Shown piece after piece: positions 8,658 to 17,745 of a stretch of DNA of 64,000 nt (positions are counted from its first letter, which is position 1; every line of letters begins with the position of its first letter). The notes under the pieces are model-generated. The model did not search any database, was not told the origin of the DNA, and worked only from the letters and a program-made list of their open reading frames with translations. The position numbers were made by a program, and so were the translations under genes. This DNA comes from Ignavibacteria bacterium (lineage in GTDB: Bacteria; Bacteroidota; Ignavibacteria; Kapaibacteriales; UBA961), in contig VGWD01000001.1 in the NCBI GenBank assembly GCA_016873735.1, positions 1-64,000 of the forward strand. The letters are read 5' to 3'.

Positions 8658-8916
8658 AGCTTCTTTCATAGAGCCGGAACAAGTACTGGCAATGAATGTT
8701 ATAGAATTGGAGCAACAGTTACGTCAGGAATGTGCAAATCTTGCTTATCGCCTAACACAATCACTGAAATCTCAAGGATTAAAAGCCGATATTCGTACAA
8801 TTCATACTGCTTCAAAAAAACGATTTGGAAAATCCCAAGATGATATGAATCTTCGTGAGTTGGAAGCAAAAAAAGAATGGTTATTTCAATGTTTGGAACG
8901 TGGAAGGATTTTTTAA
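8644..8916 (+). CDS. small unknown protein coupled to the helicase fragment
   Basis: This 90-residue, charged and mostly helical protein has no signal peptide or membrane segment and I do not recognise it. The C-terminal half holds KKRFGKSQDDMNLRELEAKK, a basic stretch followed by an amphipathic helix. The start overlaps the upstream helicase-like gene by 14 bases in a different frame; an in-frame stop lies nine codons upstream of the ATG, so it is not simply the continuation of the helicase after one frameshift. Its stop is ten bases before rimM. It may be the partner of the helicase, part of an old mobile element, or a real conserved small gene. Confidence 0.55.
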   Translation: MTEPEASFIEPEQVLAMNVIELEQQLRQECANLAYRLTQSLKSQGLKADIRTIHTASKKRFGKSQDDMNLRELEAKKEWLFQCLERGRIF

Positions 8917-8925
8917 TGGTGCATT

Positions 8926-9462
8926 ATGGGCTATAGAAATATCGGAACAATTAGTAGAACACATGGTACATCGGGAGCCATGATTCTTACCCAGTGCCCT
9001 GATACATCTATAAATATCAAACCCGGTACACAAGTTTTGATAGGGTTTTCGGCCAGCTTTTCAAAACCATATACTCTTACTTCGTGTGAAACCTATAAAC
9101 AGTCTCTGATCATTACATTAAACAATGTGTCAATGAATGATATCTCAGATTTAAAGGATAATGGTGTATTTATTGAGGAGACAGCTTTATTGCGCACTGA
9201 TGACAACTATTTCATTGGCGATTTGATTGGCTGTTCCGGTTTAGATGAACAAGGTAATCTATTGGGTACGATCACGGATGTATGGATCATGCCTGCAAAT
9301 GATGTATGGGTTTTGTCAATGCCCGAGGGAGATATTCCATTGCCTGTAATCGATGATGTGATTCAATCAGTGGATATTCCAAAAAAACAAGTCATTATTC
9401 GACTCATAGACGGATTGCGTGATCTTCTCCCAAAATCAACAGATGACTCTCAATTAGATTGA
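8926..9462 (+). CDS. rimM: 16S rRNA processing protein RimM
   Basis: RimM binds ribosomal protein S19 and helps mature the head of the 30S subunit. The 178-residue protein has the N-terminal RimM domain (NIGTISRTHGTSGAMIL) and the C-terminal PRC barrel (ITDVWIMPANDVWVL, then IPLPVIDDVIQSVDI and RLIDGL near the end). Its usual neighbours rpsP, trmD and rplS are absent: it follows the helicase fragment instead, which suggests rearrangement at this spot. The 3' end overlaps the 3' end of priA on the other strand by nine bases. Confidence 0.88.
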   Translation: MGYRNIGTISRTHGTSGAMILTQCPDTSINIKPGTQVLIGFSASFSKPYTLTSCETYKQSLIITLNNVSMNDISDLKDNGVFIEETALLRTDDNYFIGDLIGCSGLDEQGNLLGTITDVWIMPANDVWVLSMPEGDIPLPVIDDVIQSVDIPKKQVIIRLIDGLRDLLPKSTDDSQLD

Positions 9463-11973
9463 GTGATAAGCATCTACATCGATGGTTATTTTTACCGAGT
9501 TTTTTGCATGATGTTCTGCATAGGCATGCATTGCCATACGAAGATTCCTTCTCATGATTTCGCCTGATGGATCATCTTGTTTATTGCCCTTCAACACAAG
9601 TATTCTGCGATAATGCGACTTTAGTTTTGCAATGAATGGAATTGTAGGACCAAGCATTTGATAGGGTACACCCTTAGTGGGCAATAATGTTACTATCGTT
9701 TGAATTGCTTCATGGACGGCATATTCATCAGGACCAGTCGTTTCAATGGTGACGATTCTGGAAAATGGCGGATAGTCTGCATCCTTTCTGATTTGCAATT
9801 CATCATTGTACAATAATTCATAACTCCCCATTAGTGCAGCAATGATGGACTGATGTTCCGGATGCGAAGTCTGCAATAATACCTCACCCTGCAATGCCCC
9901 CGTTCTTCCTGCCCTGCCAGCAACCTGAGTCAAGAGTTGAAATGTACGTTCGGACGAGCGGAAATCAGGCATGAACAATTGATGATCAGCATCTACGATT
10001 CCAACAAGTGAGACATGCGGAAAATCCAGTCCTTTGGCGACCATTTGCGTACCAATCAAGATATCGATTTCTTTCTTTGCAAATGCCGTGAGCAATCTAC
10101 GATGCTCGCCTTTCTTGGAGGTTGAATCCAAGTCCATTCGAGCAATTTGAGCATGTATTCCTCGTGATGCGAGCAATTCTTGTAATTCTTCTTCAACCTT
10201 TTGCGTTCCAGTGCCTGCTTCTTTTATGTCTGAACCTCCGCAAACAGAGCAAGAATGCAATGATTTTTCGGAATAGCCACAATAATGGCAACGCACCATT
10301 CCCGAATGTTTATGTAATGTGAGTGATACACTGCAATGTTTGCACATCGGAATATATCCGCAATCCAAACATTCTTGAAAGCGAGCAAACCCTCGGCGAT
10401 TATGAAAGAGTATCGTTCCCTCTTTTTTGATTACTCTATGAATGATAGATTGCAGGAGTTCTTCAGAAAACGAACCTTGCATCGTTCCTCGTTTTCTATG
10501 CTCACGAATATCAATGCATTCTATCTTTGGCAATGTAGCACCATCAGCTCTTGATGGAATGTGGAGATAATGATATTTCCCTTGTTGAGCATTGTACATG
10601 CTTTCCATCGATGGCGTTGCAGATCCAAGAATGGTGACAACTTGTTCGATTGCTCCTCGTACAACGGCAAAATCTCTGGCATTATATCTTGGTGCAGGAG
10701 CTTCTTGTTTATAAGAGGATTCATGTTCTTCATCAACAATGATCAGTCCGAGTCTTTGATCACGAAATGGGGCAAACAATGCCGACCTTGCGCCAATGAC
10801 AATTCGAGCTTTTCCTCTTCTAATCTTCCTCCAATGCTCATAGCGCTCTTGATTGGTCATTTTGCTGTGTAATACAGCGATCAAATCACCAAATGTTGCA
10901 GAGAAACGATCAACGAGTTGAGGAGTGAGTGATATTTCCGGAACAAGTAGTAAGCAATCCCTATCAAGAGACAATGCTGAGAGAATCGCCTGAATATACA
11001 CCAATGTTTTTCCACTTCCAGTAATACCATGAAGAAGAAATGTCTTTGTTTCTTTTCCATGCAAAGCTGAGTGTATCATAGCATGAGCATGTTGCTGCTC
11101 CATTGTCATCGTCAATAACGACTCGTCTCTTCGTGCTAGACTATTCCTCACTTCCGAGGAATCAGGAGAATATTCTTCCTTTTTCTGAATGAGAATTTCT
11201 TTTGAGCAAAGTGTCTGTATTGGTGAGGTGGATTGCAGATTCAATGTAGCTTTCACTTCATTGATCAGTAAACCGGAACCATGAGTTTGTTGATGAAGAT
11301 AGACATGACTAAGTATTGCAGCTTGTTTCGGGGATGCTTTATCTAGATGATTCAAGAGTTCTTTCAATGCAAGATGATTATTCAACAATACATCTGACAC
11401 ATATATCATGGATTGCATTCTGGGTTTTGCAGATGGCGCAATATTTCTTTTTGTTAGGATTACCCCGGCATTCTCCAAGGCATCCAGCTGATCAGAAACA
11501 GAGCCTGTTTTGAGCATCTTTTCAAGATACACTTCCGTTAATGGACCGGAATGATCCATTAGCAGTCCCAATAATGCCGCTCGCTTTGGAGCACGCTTTT
11601 GCATTGATCGCAATTCTTCGGGAGACGGTCTATGTATCAATTCAACATGCATCACGCTTTGTGGAGTCATACCACGTGGAATACCTGCCTTCAATGCTTC
11701 ACCCCAAGAACACAAGTAATAGTCAGCCATTTTTCTAGTGAGTTGAAGCATCTGTTCAGTAAAAAACGGGGTTTCATCAAGGATTTCAATAATATCCTTC
11801 ATGCCTTGAACCGGCTCCCCCAAGCCGACTATGACCCCGGTCAGAATGCGCTTGCCAAAAGGAACTAATGCCCTACAGCCAAGCAGGGATACAGGATTTC
11901 GGTCATATTCATACCGATATGTGAATACCTTTTGAACCGGCAAAGGTAATGCTATGGAGAGATAGGAAACCAT
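9454..11973 (-). CDS. priA: primosomal replication protein N' (PriA helicase)
   Basis: PriA recognises stalled or recombination-made forks and loads the replisome there. In order, the 839 residues hold the N-terminal 3'-DNA-binding domain (VFTYRYEYDRNPVSLLGCRALVPFG in pieces), a winged-helix region, helicase lobe 1 with GITGSGKTLVY, VPEISLTPQL and DEEHESSYKQ, the zinc-binding insertion with eight cysteines (CLDCGYIPMCKHC, CHYCGY, CSVCGG), and lobe 2 (GTQMVAKGLDFPHVSLVGI, VAGRAGR). All key motifs are present and the length is normal for the Bacteroidota/Chlorobi side of the family. The start is the ATG giving MVSYLSIALPLP. It is divergent from htrA across 114 bases. Confidence 0.95.
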   Translation of the reverse strand: MVSYLSIALPLPVQKVFTYRYEYDRNPVSLLGCRALVPFGKRILTGVIVGLGEPVQGMKDIIEILDETPFFTEQMLQLTRKMADYYLCSWGEALKAGIPRGMTPQSVMHVELIHRPSPEELRSMQKRAPKRAALLGLLMDHSGPLTEVYLEKMLKTGSVSDQLDALENAGVILTKRNIAPSAKPRMQSMIYVSDVLLNNHLALKELLNHLDKASPKQAAILSHVYLHQQTHGSGLLINEVKATLNLQSTSPIQTLCSKEILIQKKEEYSPDSSEVRNSLARRDESLLTMTMEQQHAHAMIHSALHGKETKTFLLHGITGSGKTLVYIQAILSALSLDRDCLLLVPEISLTPQLVDRFSATFGDLIAVLHSKMTNQERYEHWRKIRRGKARIVIGARSALFAPFRDQRLGLIIVDEEHESSYKQEAPAPRYNARDFAVVRGAIEQVVTILGSATPSMESMYNAQQGKYHYLHIPSRADGATLPKIECIDIREHRKRGTMQGSFSEELLQSIIHRVIKKEGTILFHNRRGFARFQECLDCGYIPMCKHCSVSLTLHKHSGMVRCHYCGYSEKSLHSCSVCGGSDIKEAGTGTQKVEEELQELLASRGIHAQIARMDLDSTSKKGEHRRLLTAFAKKEIDILIGTQMVAKGLDFPHVSLVGIVDADHQLFMPDFRSSERTFQLLTQVAGRAGRTGALQGEVLLQTSHPEHQSIIAALMGSYELLYNDELQIRKDADYPPFSRIVTIETTGPDEYAVHEAIQTIVTLLPTKGVPYQMLGPTIPFIAKLKSHYRRILVLKGNKQDDPSGEIMRRNLRMAMHAYAEHHAKNSVKITIDVDAYHSI

Positions 11974-11977
11974 TCAG

Positions 11978-11985
11978 TATTTTTG
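11978..11985 (+). promoter_or_regulatory. possible -7 promoter element for htrA
   Basis: TATTTTTG fits TAnnTTTG and lies about 100 bases before the htrA start, which would give a long leader. No -33 TTTG is clear. The leader would contain the two competing inverted repeats described for 12009-12052. Confidence 0.3.
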
Positions 11986-12008
11986 GGAAATGTTTTTGCT
12001 ATTGAAAC

Positions 12009-12052
12009 GTCAAAAGCACACGAAGAAATGGAGGTCGCCCCGTTTTGACCTC
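12009..12052 (+). repeat. two mutually exclusive hairpins in the htrA leader
   Basis: GTCAAAA (12009-12015) is complementary to TTTTGAC (12043-12049), and GAGGTC (12031-12036) is complementary to GACCTC (12047-12052). The right arms overlap, so only one stem can form at a time. This is the geometry of a leader switch, but both stems are short and no ligand or leader peptide is evident. Confidence 0.3.
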
Positions 12053-12087
12053 ATGCAAAGATAATCAACCGACAGTTTATCAGGTGT

Positions 12088-13272
12088 ATGCTCATGAAAA
12101 CTTCATCATTGCTCATAGCTCTTTGTTCCCTTTTGCTTACAAGCTCAACCGGTCTGATAGCAGGTTGCAAAAAAGAACGTTCATTTCTGAATGAATCCGA
12201 AAAGGCACAAAAGCCTCGTACTGAATTGATGCAGAAAAACGATGCAATCTCGAATTCCAGGCAGACTGCCATAACCGAGACTGTTCGCATTGCCAGCCCG
12301 GCAATTGTTGGTATTAACGTTACAGAAGTTCGTCAGGTTGGATATAGTCCATTCGGAGGTTTCTTCGGCGATCCGTTCTTCGATCAGTTTTTTACTCGAA
12401 GAAGAAATATGGAAGTTCGCGGAGCGGGTTCGGGCTTCATCATTTCATCAGATGGATATATCGTGACCAATGATCATGTGGCCGGGAATGCAAAAAAGAT
12501 TGTTATCACCATGACAAATGGCAAGCGTTATGATGCAAGAATTATTGGGTCTGATCCCGTGAGCGATGTTGCTTTGCTAAAAATCGAAGGAGAAGATTTC
12601 CCTTTTCTTCAATTTGGCAATTCAGAACAAACAATCATAGGTGAATGGGCAATAGCTTTTGGCAATCCTTTTGGTCTTTTTGACAATAATGCAAAACCTA
12701 CCGTCACCGTTGGAGTGATTAGTAATTCAGGTGTGAGTTTCACCCAAGAGAATCGAGTATACAAGGACATGCTTCAAACAGACGCGGCAATCAGTTCCGG
12801 AAATTCAGGCGGACCCTTATTGAATGCAAGAGGAGAAGTAATAGGTGTCAATACGGTCATTTTTTCCACTGCCAACAATAATCAAGGATCCGGCAGCATT
12901 GGTATTGGATTTGCTGTCCCAATCAATCGAGTGAAATCTGTTCTGGAGCGTTTGAAAGAAGATGGTAAGATCGATAGAAATTTTAATACGGGTATGCTGG
13001 TTCAACAGATTGATGATCGTATCGCTAGATATTTCCAACTAGAAAAAAAAGAAGGTGTGGTGGTGGTAGAAGTACGCAGAGCCACTCCTGCTGAGAAAGC
13101 AGGGGTTGAACCTGGCGATATCATCCTGGAAGTAGATGGAAAGAAGATCGATAAAAATGATGATTTGGAATTGGCTATCTATGATGGCATCGTTGGACAA
13201 ACCATGACCCTCCTCATAGATCGTGGGGGAGAGACAATGAAGAAAAAATTGTATCTTGATCGCAGTAAGTAA
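12088..13272 (+). CDS. htrA: HtrA/Deg-family serine protease, predicted lipoprotein
   Basis: This envelope protease degrades or refolds damaged exported proteins. The 394-residue product has a lipoprotein signal with lipobox LIAGC (Cys27), a trypsin-like domain with the triad His130 (TNDHVAG), Asp160 (SDVALLKI) and Ser240 ([10 protein letters not shown]), and a single C-terminal PDZ domain (about 295-390, [17 protein letters not shown]). One PDZ rather than two is DegS-like, but a lipid anchor replaces the DegS membrane helix. The ATG at 12088 is used; a second ATG two codons on is equally possible. It heads a probable envelope operon with lptB, an ABC ATPase, a lytic transglycosylase and lgt. 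Confidence 0.92.
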   Translation: MLMKTSSLLIALCSLLLTSSTGLIAGCKKERSFLNESEKAQKPRTELMQKNDAISNSRQTAITETVRIASPAIVGINVTEVRQVGYSPFGGFFGDPFFDQFFTRRRNMEVRGAGSGFIISSDGYIVTNDHVAGNAKKIVITMTNGKRYDARIIGSDPVSDVALLKIEGEDFPFLQFGNSEQTIIGEWAIAFGNPFGLFDNNAKPTVTVGVISNSGVSFTQENRVYKDMLQTDAAISSGNSGGPLLNARGEVIGVNTVIFSTANNNQGSGSIGIGFAVPINRVKSVLERLKEDGKIDRNFNTGMLVQQIDDRIARYFQLEKKEGVVVVEVRRATPAEKAGVEPGDIILEVDGKKIDKNDDLELAIYDGIVGQTMTLLIDRGGETMKKKLYLDRSK

Positions 13273-13294
13273 TTCATCAAACCGGGTTTTTCCA

Positions 13295-14044
13295 GTGTCA
13301 ATAGACCAGATTCAAACAATACGATCAGAGCATCTCATCAAGCGTTATAGCAAGCGCACAGTTGTGAATGATGTATCGCTCGAATTGAAACAAGGCGAAA
13401 TCGTAGGTTTGCTGGGTCCGAATGGAGCCGGAAAAACAACATCTTTCTATATGATGGTCGGCATGGTGAAGCCAAGCTCCGGAAATGTTTACTTGAATGA
13501 TCGTAAGATCACCTCTATGGCAATGTATCGCAGAGCTAGAATGGGAGTAAGTTATCTCCCACAAGAAGCATCCATTTTTCGCAAGTTGTCGGTTGAAAAC
13601 AATATCATGGCAATCCTTCAATTGCAAGCCATGAAACGTTCGGAACGTAAAGAAAGACTAGAACAATTATTAGAAGATTTCAGCATCACGCATATCAGAA
13701 AAAGCAAAGGGTATATGCTTTCAGGTGGAGAAAGAAGACGTTGCGAAATTGCCCGAGCATTGGCATCCAATCCAAAGTTCATTTTTCTTGATGAACCATT
13801 CGCAGGGATAGACCCAATAACAGTTGAAGAAATCATGATGCTTGTTCGCGAACTCAAGAAGAAGGGTATCGGTGTTTTAATAACAGATCATAATGTTCAT
13901 GAAACACTCTCAATTACGGACAGAGCATATATCCTCATAGATGGCACTATTTTCTGCTCAGGATCCGCACAAGAAATCGCAGACAATGCAGAAGTTCGCA
14001 AACGCTATCTCGGGGAGACATTCTCCTTGGAGCGTTATGAATGA
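13295..14044 (+). CDS. lptB: LPS export ABC transporter ATP-binding protein LptB
   Basis: LptB is the ATPase that powers extraction of LPS from the inner membrane by LptFG and its passage along the Lpt bridge. Visible are Walker [10 protein letters not shown], the Q-loop region [17 protein letters not shown] typical of LptB, the signature MLSGGERRR, Walker B with [11 protein letters not shown] and the switch His in [10 protein letters not shown]. No ATG precedes the core; the GTG at 13295 gives a normal 249 residues, and a TTG at 13256 would overlap htrA. The stop overlaps the next gene as ATGA. LptF, LptG, LptA and LptC are not adjacent. Confidence 0.92.
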   Translation: MSIDQIQTIRSEHLIKRYSKRTVVNDVSLELKQGEIVGLLGPNGAGKTTSFYMMVGMVKPSSGNVYLNDRKITSMAMYRRARMGVSYLPQEASIFRKLSVENNIMAILQLQAMKRSERKERLEQLLEDFSITHIRKSKGYMLSGGERRRCEIARALASNPKFIFLDEPFAGIDPITVEEIMMLVRELKKKGIGVLITDHNVHETLSITDRAYILIDGTIFCSGSAQEIADNAEVRKRYLGETFSLERYE

Positions 14045-14676
14045 AGTCATTCCCACACTTTGAGCTGAAAGCCACATCAATTGAGGCATCCTTCGACGGT
14101 ATTCACTCGGTCTTTCCAGAAACAAATCTCAAGCTCTCTAATGGGGATATCGTAGGAATTACCGGCATGAATGGTTCCGGAAAATCAACGCTTATCAAAA
14201 TCTTGGCAGGGGTTTTGTCAGCTCGGCAAGGAATGATTCAATTACATATTGAAAATAAACCCATCGACAAAGAAACACTTCCAATGCATATTGGATTGGT
14301 TGCACCATATTTGGAATTATATGAAGAATTCACACCCTTGGAGCATATGGGTATCTTTTGCGCAATGAGCGGTATTCAAGCAAATGAACAAGATGCTCTA
14401 GAAGCATTGCAATTGACCGGATTGTCTGCTTATGAACATAAGCGCATCGGCACATTTTCCTCGGGAATGAAACAGCGTATGAAATATGCATTGGCAATGA
14501 TCAGAAAACCAATCATATTGCTACTTGATGAGCCTTCAACGAATTTCGACCTCAAGGGACATGAGCTTTTCAGAAGAATAGTACAAATTCAAAAAGAATT
14601 AGGTGGTGGCACAATTATTGCGACCAATGAACAGGCGGAAACAGAACTCTGCGAACACATCATCTCATTATCTTGA
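14041..14676 (+). CDS. ABC transporter ATP-binding protein, CcmA-like
   Basis: A 211-residue stand-alone ABC ATPase with Walker [10 protein letters not shown], signature TFSSGMKQR, Walker [12 protein letters not shown] and a short C-terminal end. SSGMKQR instead of LSGGQ is typical of CcmA- and NatA-like exporters. It starts inside the lptB stop codon (ATGA overlap), so the two are translationally coupled, yet no permease gene lies nearby. The heme-exporter assignment is therefore only a similarity; it may serve a permease encoded elsewhere. The lytic transglycosylase starts seven bases after its stop. Confidence 0.8.
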   Translation: MKSFPHFELKATSIEASFDGIHSVFPETNLKLSNGDIVGITGMNGSGKSTLIKILAGVLSARQGMIQLHIENKPIDKETLPMHIGLVAPYLELYEEFTPLEHMGIFCAMSGIQANEQDALEALQLTGLSAYEHKRIGTFSSGMKQRMKYALAMIRKPIILLLDEPSTNFDLKGHELFRRIVQIQKELGGGTIIATNEQAETELCEHIISLS

Positions 14677-14683
14677 TACACTT

Positions 14684-15607
14684 ATGAATAGTTTTTTTGA
14701 AGTTCGTCGAGCCGGTATGGTCTCGTGCTTGATTATTCTCATGAATCTTATGTTTGTATCTTGCAATGGCAAGGACAATAAAGAACCGCTTTCATCAAAG
14801 GATCTCAAAGAGAATTATCTCGCATTTTTATCCAATGTCCCATTCCCTACGACATTAAGTTTTTGTGGTGAAAAAGTTCCACTCGACATACCGGAAGTTC
14901 GTGAAAGAGCTGAACGCGAGTTCTATCTGAATCTTCAAACCCCCGGCCAATTGATTCTTTATATCAAAAGGGCAGGAAAATTTTTTCCGATATTCGAACA
15001 AATGTTCAAGCAAGAGAATGTTCCGGATGATTTGAAATATCTGGCTGTTGCAGAGAGTGCATTATTCATGGCTCGATCACCAAAAGATGCGATCGGTATT
15101 TGGCAATTCATGGAACCAACAGCACGCTCGATGGGATTGCGGGTTGATGAATTCATCGATGAAAGAAGACATGTTGGAAAAAGTACCAAAGCCGCCATTC
15201 AATACTTGAAAAGTGGATATTCTTCTTCAAAAAGCTGGTCATTGGCAGCTGCCGGATATAATATGGGTCATGGGAGCGTCAAAGAAAACATCGATTTCCA
15301 AAAAGGCGAAACATTTTATGATTTGTTTTTGAATGAAGAAACTTCACGCTATCTGCTACGCATTGCGGTCATCAAAGAATTGATGGAACATGCGGAGAAA
15401 TATGGATTAAGTATATCTGAAGACGAGTTATACAAGCCATCCAAAGTGAAAACCGTCATGGTTGACCGAGCGATCACCGATTTGGCTGAATGGGCAATCA
15501 ACAATGGAACTTCCTATAAAGATGTAAAACTCCTTAATCCTTGGATTCTCAAGCGCACATTACCTGCACCGAAAGGAGGGGCTTATTATATCGATGTTCC
15601 CAATTAA
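14684..15607 (+). CDS. membrane-bound lytic transglycosylase, GH23 (MltD-like) lipoprotein
   Basis: It cleaves peptidoglycan between MurNAc and GlcNAc with formation of 1,6-anhydroMurNAc. The 307-residue product starts with a lipoprotein signal (lipobox MFVSC), followed by the SLT domain: catalytic Glu in AVAESALFM, then KDAIGIWQFMEPTARSMGL and AAAGYNMGHGSV. A helical C-terminal region ends without LysM repeats, unlike the E. coli MltD. The start at 14684 gives MNSFFEVRRAGM and a proper signal; upstream in-frame codons lie within the ABC gene. Together with lgt it fits an operon for envelope lipoprotein and wall turnover. Confidence 0.86.
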   Translation: MNSFFEVRRAGMVSCLIILMNLMFVSCNGKDNKEPLSSKDLKENYLAFLSNVPFPTTLSFCGEKVPLDIPEVRERAEREFYLNLQTPGQLILYIKRAGKFFPIFEQMFKQENVPDDLKYLAVAESALFMARSPKDAIGIWQFMEPTARSMGLRVDEFIDERRHVGKSTKAAIQYLKSGYSSSKSWSLAAAGYNMGHGSVKENIDFQKGETFYDLFLNEETSRYLLRIAVIKELMEHAEKYGLSISEDELYKPSKVKTVMVDRAITDLAEWAINNGTSYKDVKLLNPWILKRTLPAPKGGAYYIDVPN

Positions 15608-15674
15608 TCACTTGATTTGCAAAGCAATCAAAATACGCTATACTTGTATTTGATTTCGGCGGAGTTTCACACCC

Positions 15675-16502
15675 ATGTACCCAACTTTACTGCATATCGG
15701 ACCTTTAACCATCTATAGTTTCGGATTGATGGTTGCGATTGCATTTCTCACGGCAAATTGGCTTTTGAATGCTGAATTGAAAAGAAAAGCATTCCCGAAT
15801 GCAGAACAACTTGGATCTTCCATAACATTATTGGCTTTGATTGGTGGAATTTTTGGAGCCAAATTATTCCATCTACTGGAAAATCCATCCTATTTCTTTG
15901 AGGATCCGATTGGTTCCTTATTCAGTGGCGAAGGTCTCACATTTTATGGAGGCCTCATAACCTCGATTGTCATGATCATCGTATATCTAAGAACCAAGCA
16001 AACTCCTTTTTTGGGAATTGCTGATGCTGCCTCCCCTTCACTCATGATTGCATATGGCATTGGAAGAATCGGTTGTCAATTGGCAGGCGATGGAGATTAT
16101 GGCATCCCTACAGATCATCCTTTTGGCATGAGCTATCCCGAAGGAATGGTTTCCACCTTATCGGCAAGAAATACAGAATTGGTTCGCTATTTTCAGGAAT
16201 TGTTTCCGGGACGTCCTATTCCGGAAGATATCATTGTTCACCCAACCCCTGTTTATGAAACATTGATTGCTTTCTTGTTCTTTGGGATATTATGGAAATT
16301 CAGAACAAAACAATTGGGCATGGGTCAATTGTTTGGAATGTATCTGATATTGGCAGGAATTGAGCGCTTCCTTGTTGAGTTTCTTCGCATGAACCCATTG
16401 TATATGGGTCTTTCACAGGCACAATGGATTTCCGTCATGCTTGGAGTGATTGGAAGCATCATCTTTATTCGAAACAGGATCATTAATCATTCAATCCAAT
16501 GA
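15675..16502 (+). CDS. lgt: prolipoprotein diacylglyceryl transferase
   Basis: Lgt adds diacylglycerol from phosphatidylglycerol to the lipobox cysteine of prolipoproteins, the first step of lipoprotein maturation. The 275-residue polytopic protein has the Lgt signature GRIGCQLAGDGDYG, an HPFGMSYPEG stretch, and the HPTPVYE motif, with about seven membrane spans. GGAG lies 11 bases before the ATG. At least two upstream genes of this operon (htrA and the transglycosylase) encode predicted lipoproteins. The 3' end overlaps the 3' end of waaA by 20 bases on the other strand. Confidence 0.94.
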   Translation: MYPTLLHIGPLTIYSFGLMVAIAFLTANWLLNAELKRKAFPNAEQLGSSITLLALIGGIFGAKLFHLLENPSYFFEDPIGSLFSGEGLTFYGGLITSIVMIIVYLRTKQTPFLGIADAASPSLMIAYGIGRIGCQLAGDGDYGIPTDHPFGMSYPEGMVSTLSARNTELVRYFQELFPGRPIPEDIIVHPTPVYETLIAFLFFGILWKFRTKQLGMGQLFGMYLILAGIERFLVEFLRMNPLYMGLSQAQWISVMLGVIGSIIFIRNRIINHSIQ

Positions 16503-17745
16503 TATCTCTGAGGATTATCTCAGTCATTCCTCTTCGGGATTGAATATATTCTTTTGATGCTTCTCCTGCATTACCCATTATGCCGGCGCAAATCGCCTTC
16601 AACCATCTCGCTGCATCATGCACATTTCCAATGATTTCTAATGCCCCCATTTGATGCAAAATTCCGGCATCAGGTGATCTGGAAATGAAAGGTCCGGCGG
16701 CCAGAGGAATTTCATATCCTGCCGGTTCAGCGCAACTATGGACGCCTGCACCAAAACCACCTCCGATAAACGCAGCATCCGCAATTGCATAGATGGCAAG
16801 CAAATTGCCGATCGAATCAACAATAATATGTTGATTGCCAATATCCTCATTGCATTCACTCAATAGAATACTATTCGGCAAAGACTCATTCAGTGATGTA
16901 CAATGTTCAAATGTTGGTTCATGAGGAACGATAATCAAACGCAATGGTTCATCAATCAAAGAAATTGCTGACAAGAACACAGCTTCATCCTCCCTCCATG
17001 AACTCCCAAGCACGATACAAGGCATCGAGTGTTTTTCAATTCCGGGGAGCAATTCTCCAATCATGGATGTATTAGAAGTGATTGCAGAAACTTGTTCATG
17101 TATTCTGTCTATTCTTGTATCATTTCCATCATGAATGATTACATTAGAATGTAGTGCTTTGAAGGCATCTTTTTCATTGGAGTTTACAGCATAGATGCCG
17201 GAAAACAATTCCAATATTGATCGTAAAAGCCACGGGAATAATTTCCAAATCCGGGATCTTGGGAATGTTGCATTGATCACATACACAGGAATGGCCTGCT
17301 TTCGCGCCTCAAGCAGATAATTCAACCAGAATTCATAACGAATAAACAATAACACATCCGGATTGATGCGATGTAGAAATGAAGCAGCGTTCTTGGAAGA
17401 ATCGATTGGCAAATACAATACTCGATCTGCACATTCATAGGCATGACGAATCCTATAGCCCGAGGGAGAAAAGAATGTGACTGTCACATCGATGTTCGGA
17501 TTTCTTTTTTTCATCCCTTCAATGATTGGTCGAGCTTGTTCGAATTCGCCCAAAGATGATGCATGGATACAAACCGAAAGGAAATCACTCGGCATTCTTT
17601 TCCAATCATTCTGCCTGATCACGCCTTGTTCACGTTCACGAAACTTTGCCGAAACAAGCATGAATATTGGACGAATAAGAAATAGAGCATAAGACCATAT
17701 GGTACCAAGAAACATCAAAAATGCGGGAGGATTACCATGAACCAT
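16483..17745 (-). CDS. waaA: 3-deoxy-D-manno-octulosonic acid transferase (WaaA/KdtA)
   Basis: WaaA transfers Kdo from CMP-Kdo onto lipid A precursor at the inner leaflet. The 420-residue GT-B protein begins with a membrane helix, followed by the catalytic ASSLGEFEQARPII (Glu within GE) and FFSPSGYRIRH, LPIDSSKNAASFL, RYEFWLNYLLEA, and late IGGGFGAGVHSCAEPAGYEIP, all Kdo-transferase signatures. The start is set by GGAGG eight bases before the ATG at 17745; it overlaps the upstream gene by 14 bases. It is last in a tight five-gene minus-strand unit. Its presence shows the organism makes Kdo-containing LPS. Confidence 0.93.
   Translation of the reverse strand: MVHGNPPAFLMFLGTIWSYALFLIRPIFMLVSAKFREREQGVIRQNDWKRMPSDFLSVCIHASSLGEFEQARPIIEGMKKRNPNIDVTVTFFSPSGYRIRHAYECADRVLYLPIDSSKNAASFLHRINPDVLLFIRYEFWLNYLLEARKQAIPVYVINATFPRSRIWKLFPWLLRSILELFSGIYAVNSNEKDAFKALHSNVIIHDGNDTRIDRIHEQVSAITSNTSMIGELLPGIEKHSMPCIVLGSSWREDEAVFLSAISLIDEPLRLIIVPHEPTFEHCTSLNESLPNSILLSECNEDIGNQHIIVDSIGNLLAIYAIADAAFIGGGFGAGVHSCAEPAGYEIPLAAGPFISRSPDAGILHQMGALEIIGNVHDAARWLKAICAGIMGNAGEASKEYIQSRRGMTEIILRDIIGLND

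Noticed and set aside
7872-8916. Joining the helicase and the following small gene into one frameshifted protein
   Set aside because: An in-frame stop lies nine codons upstream of the small gene's ATG and its sequence has no helicase lobe-2 motifs, so one frameshift does not restore a helicase.
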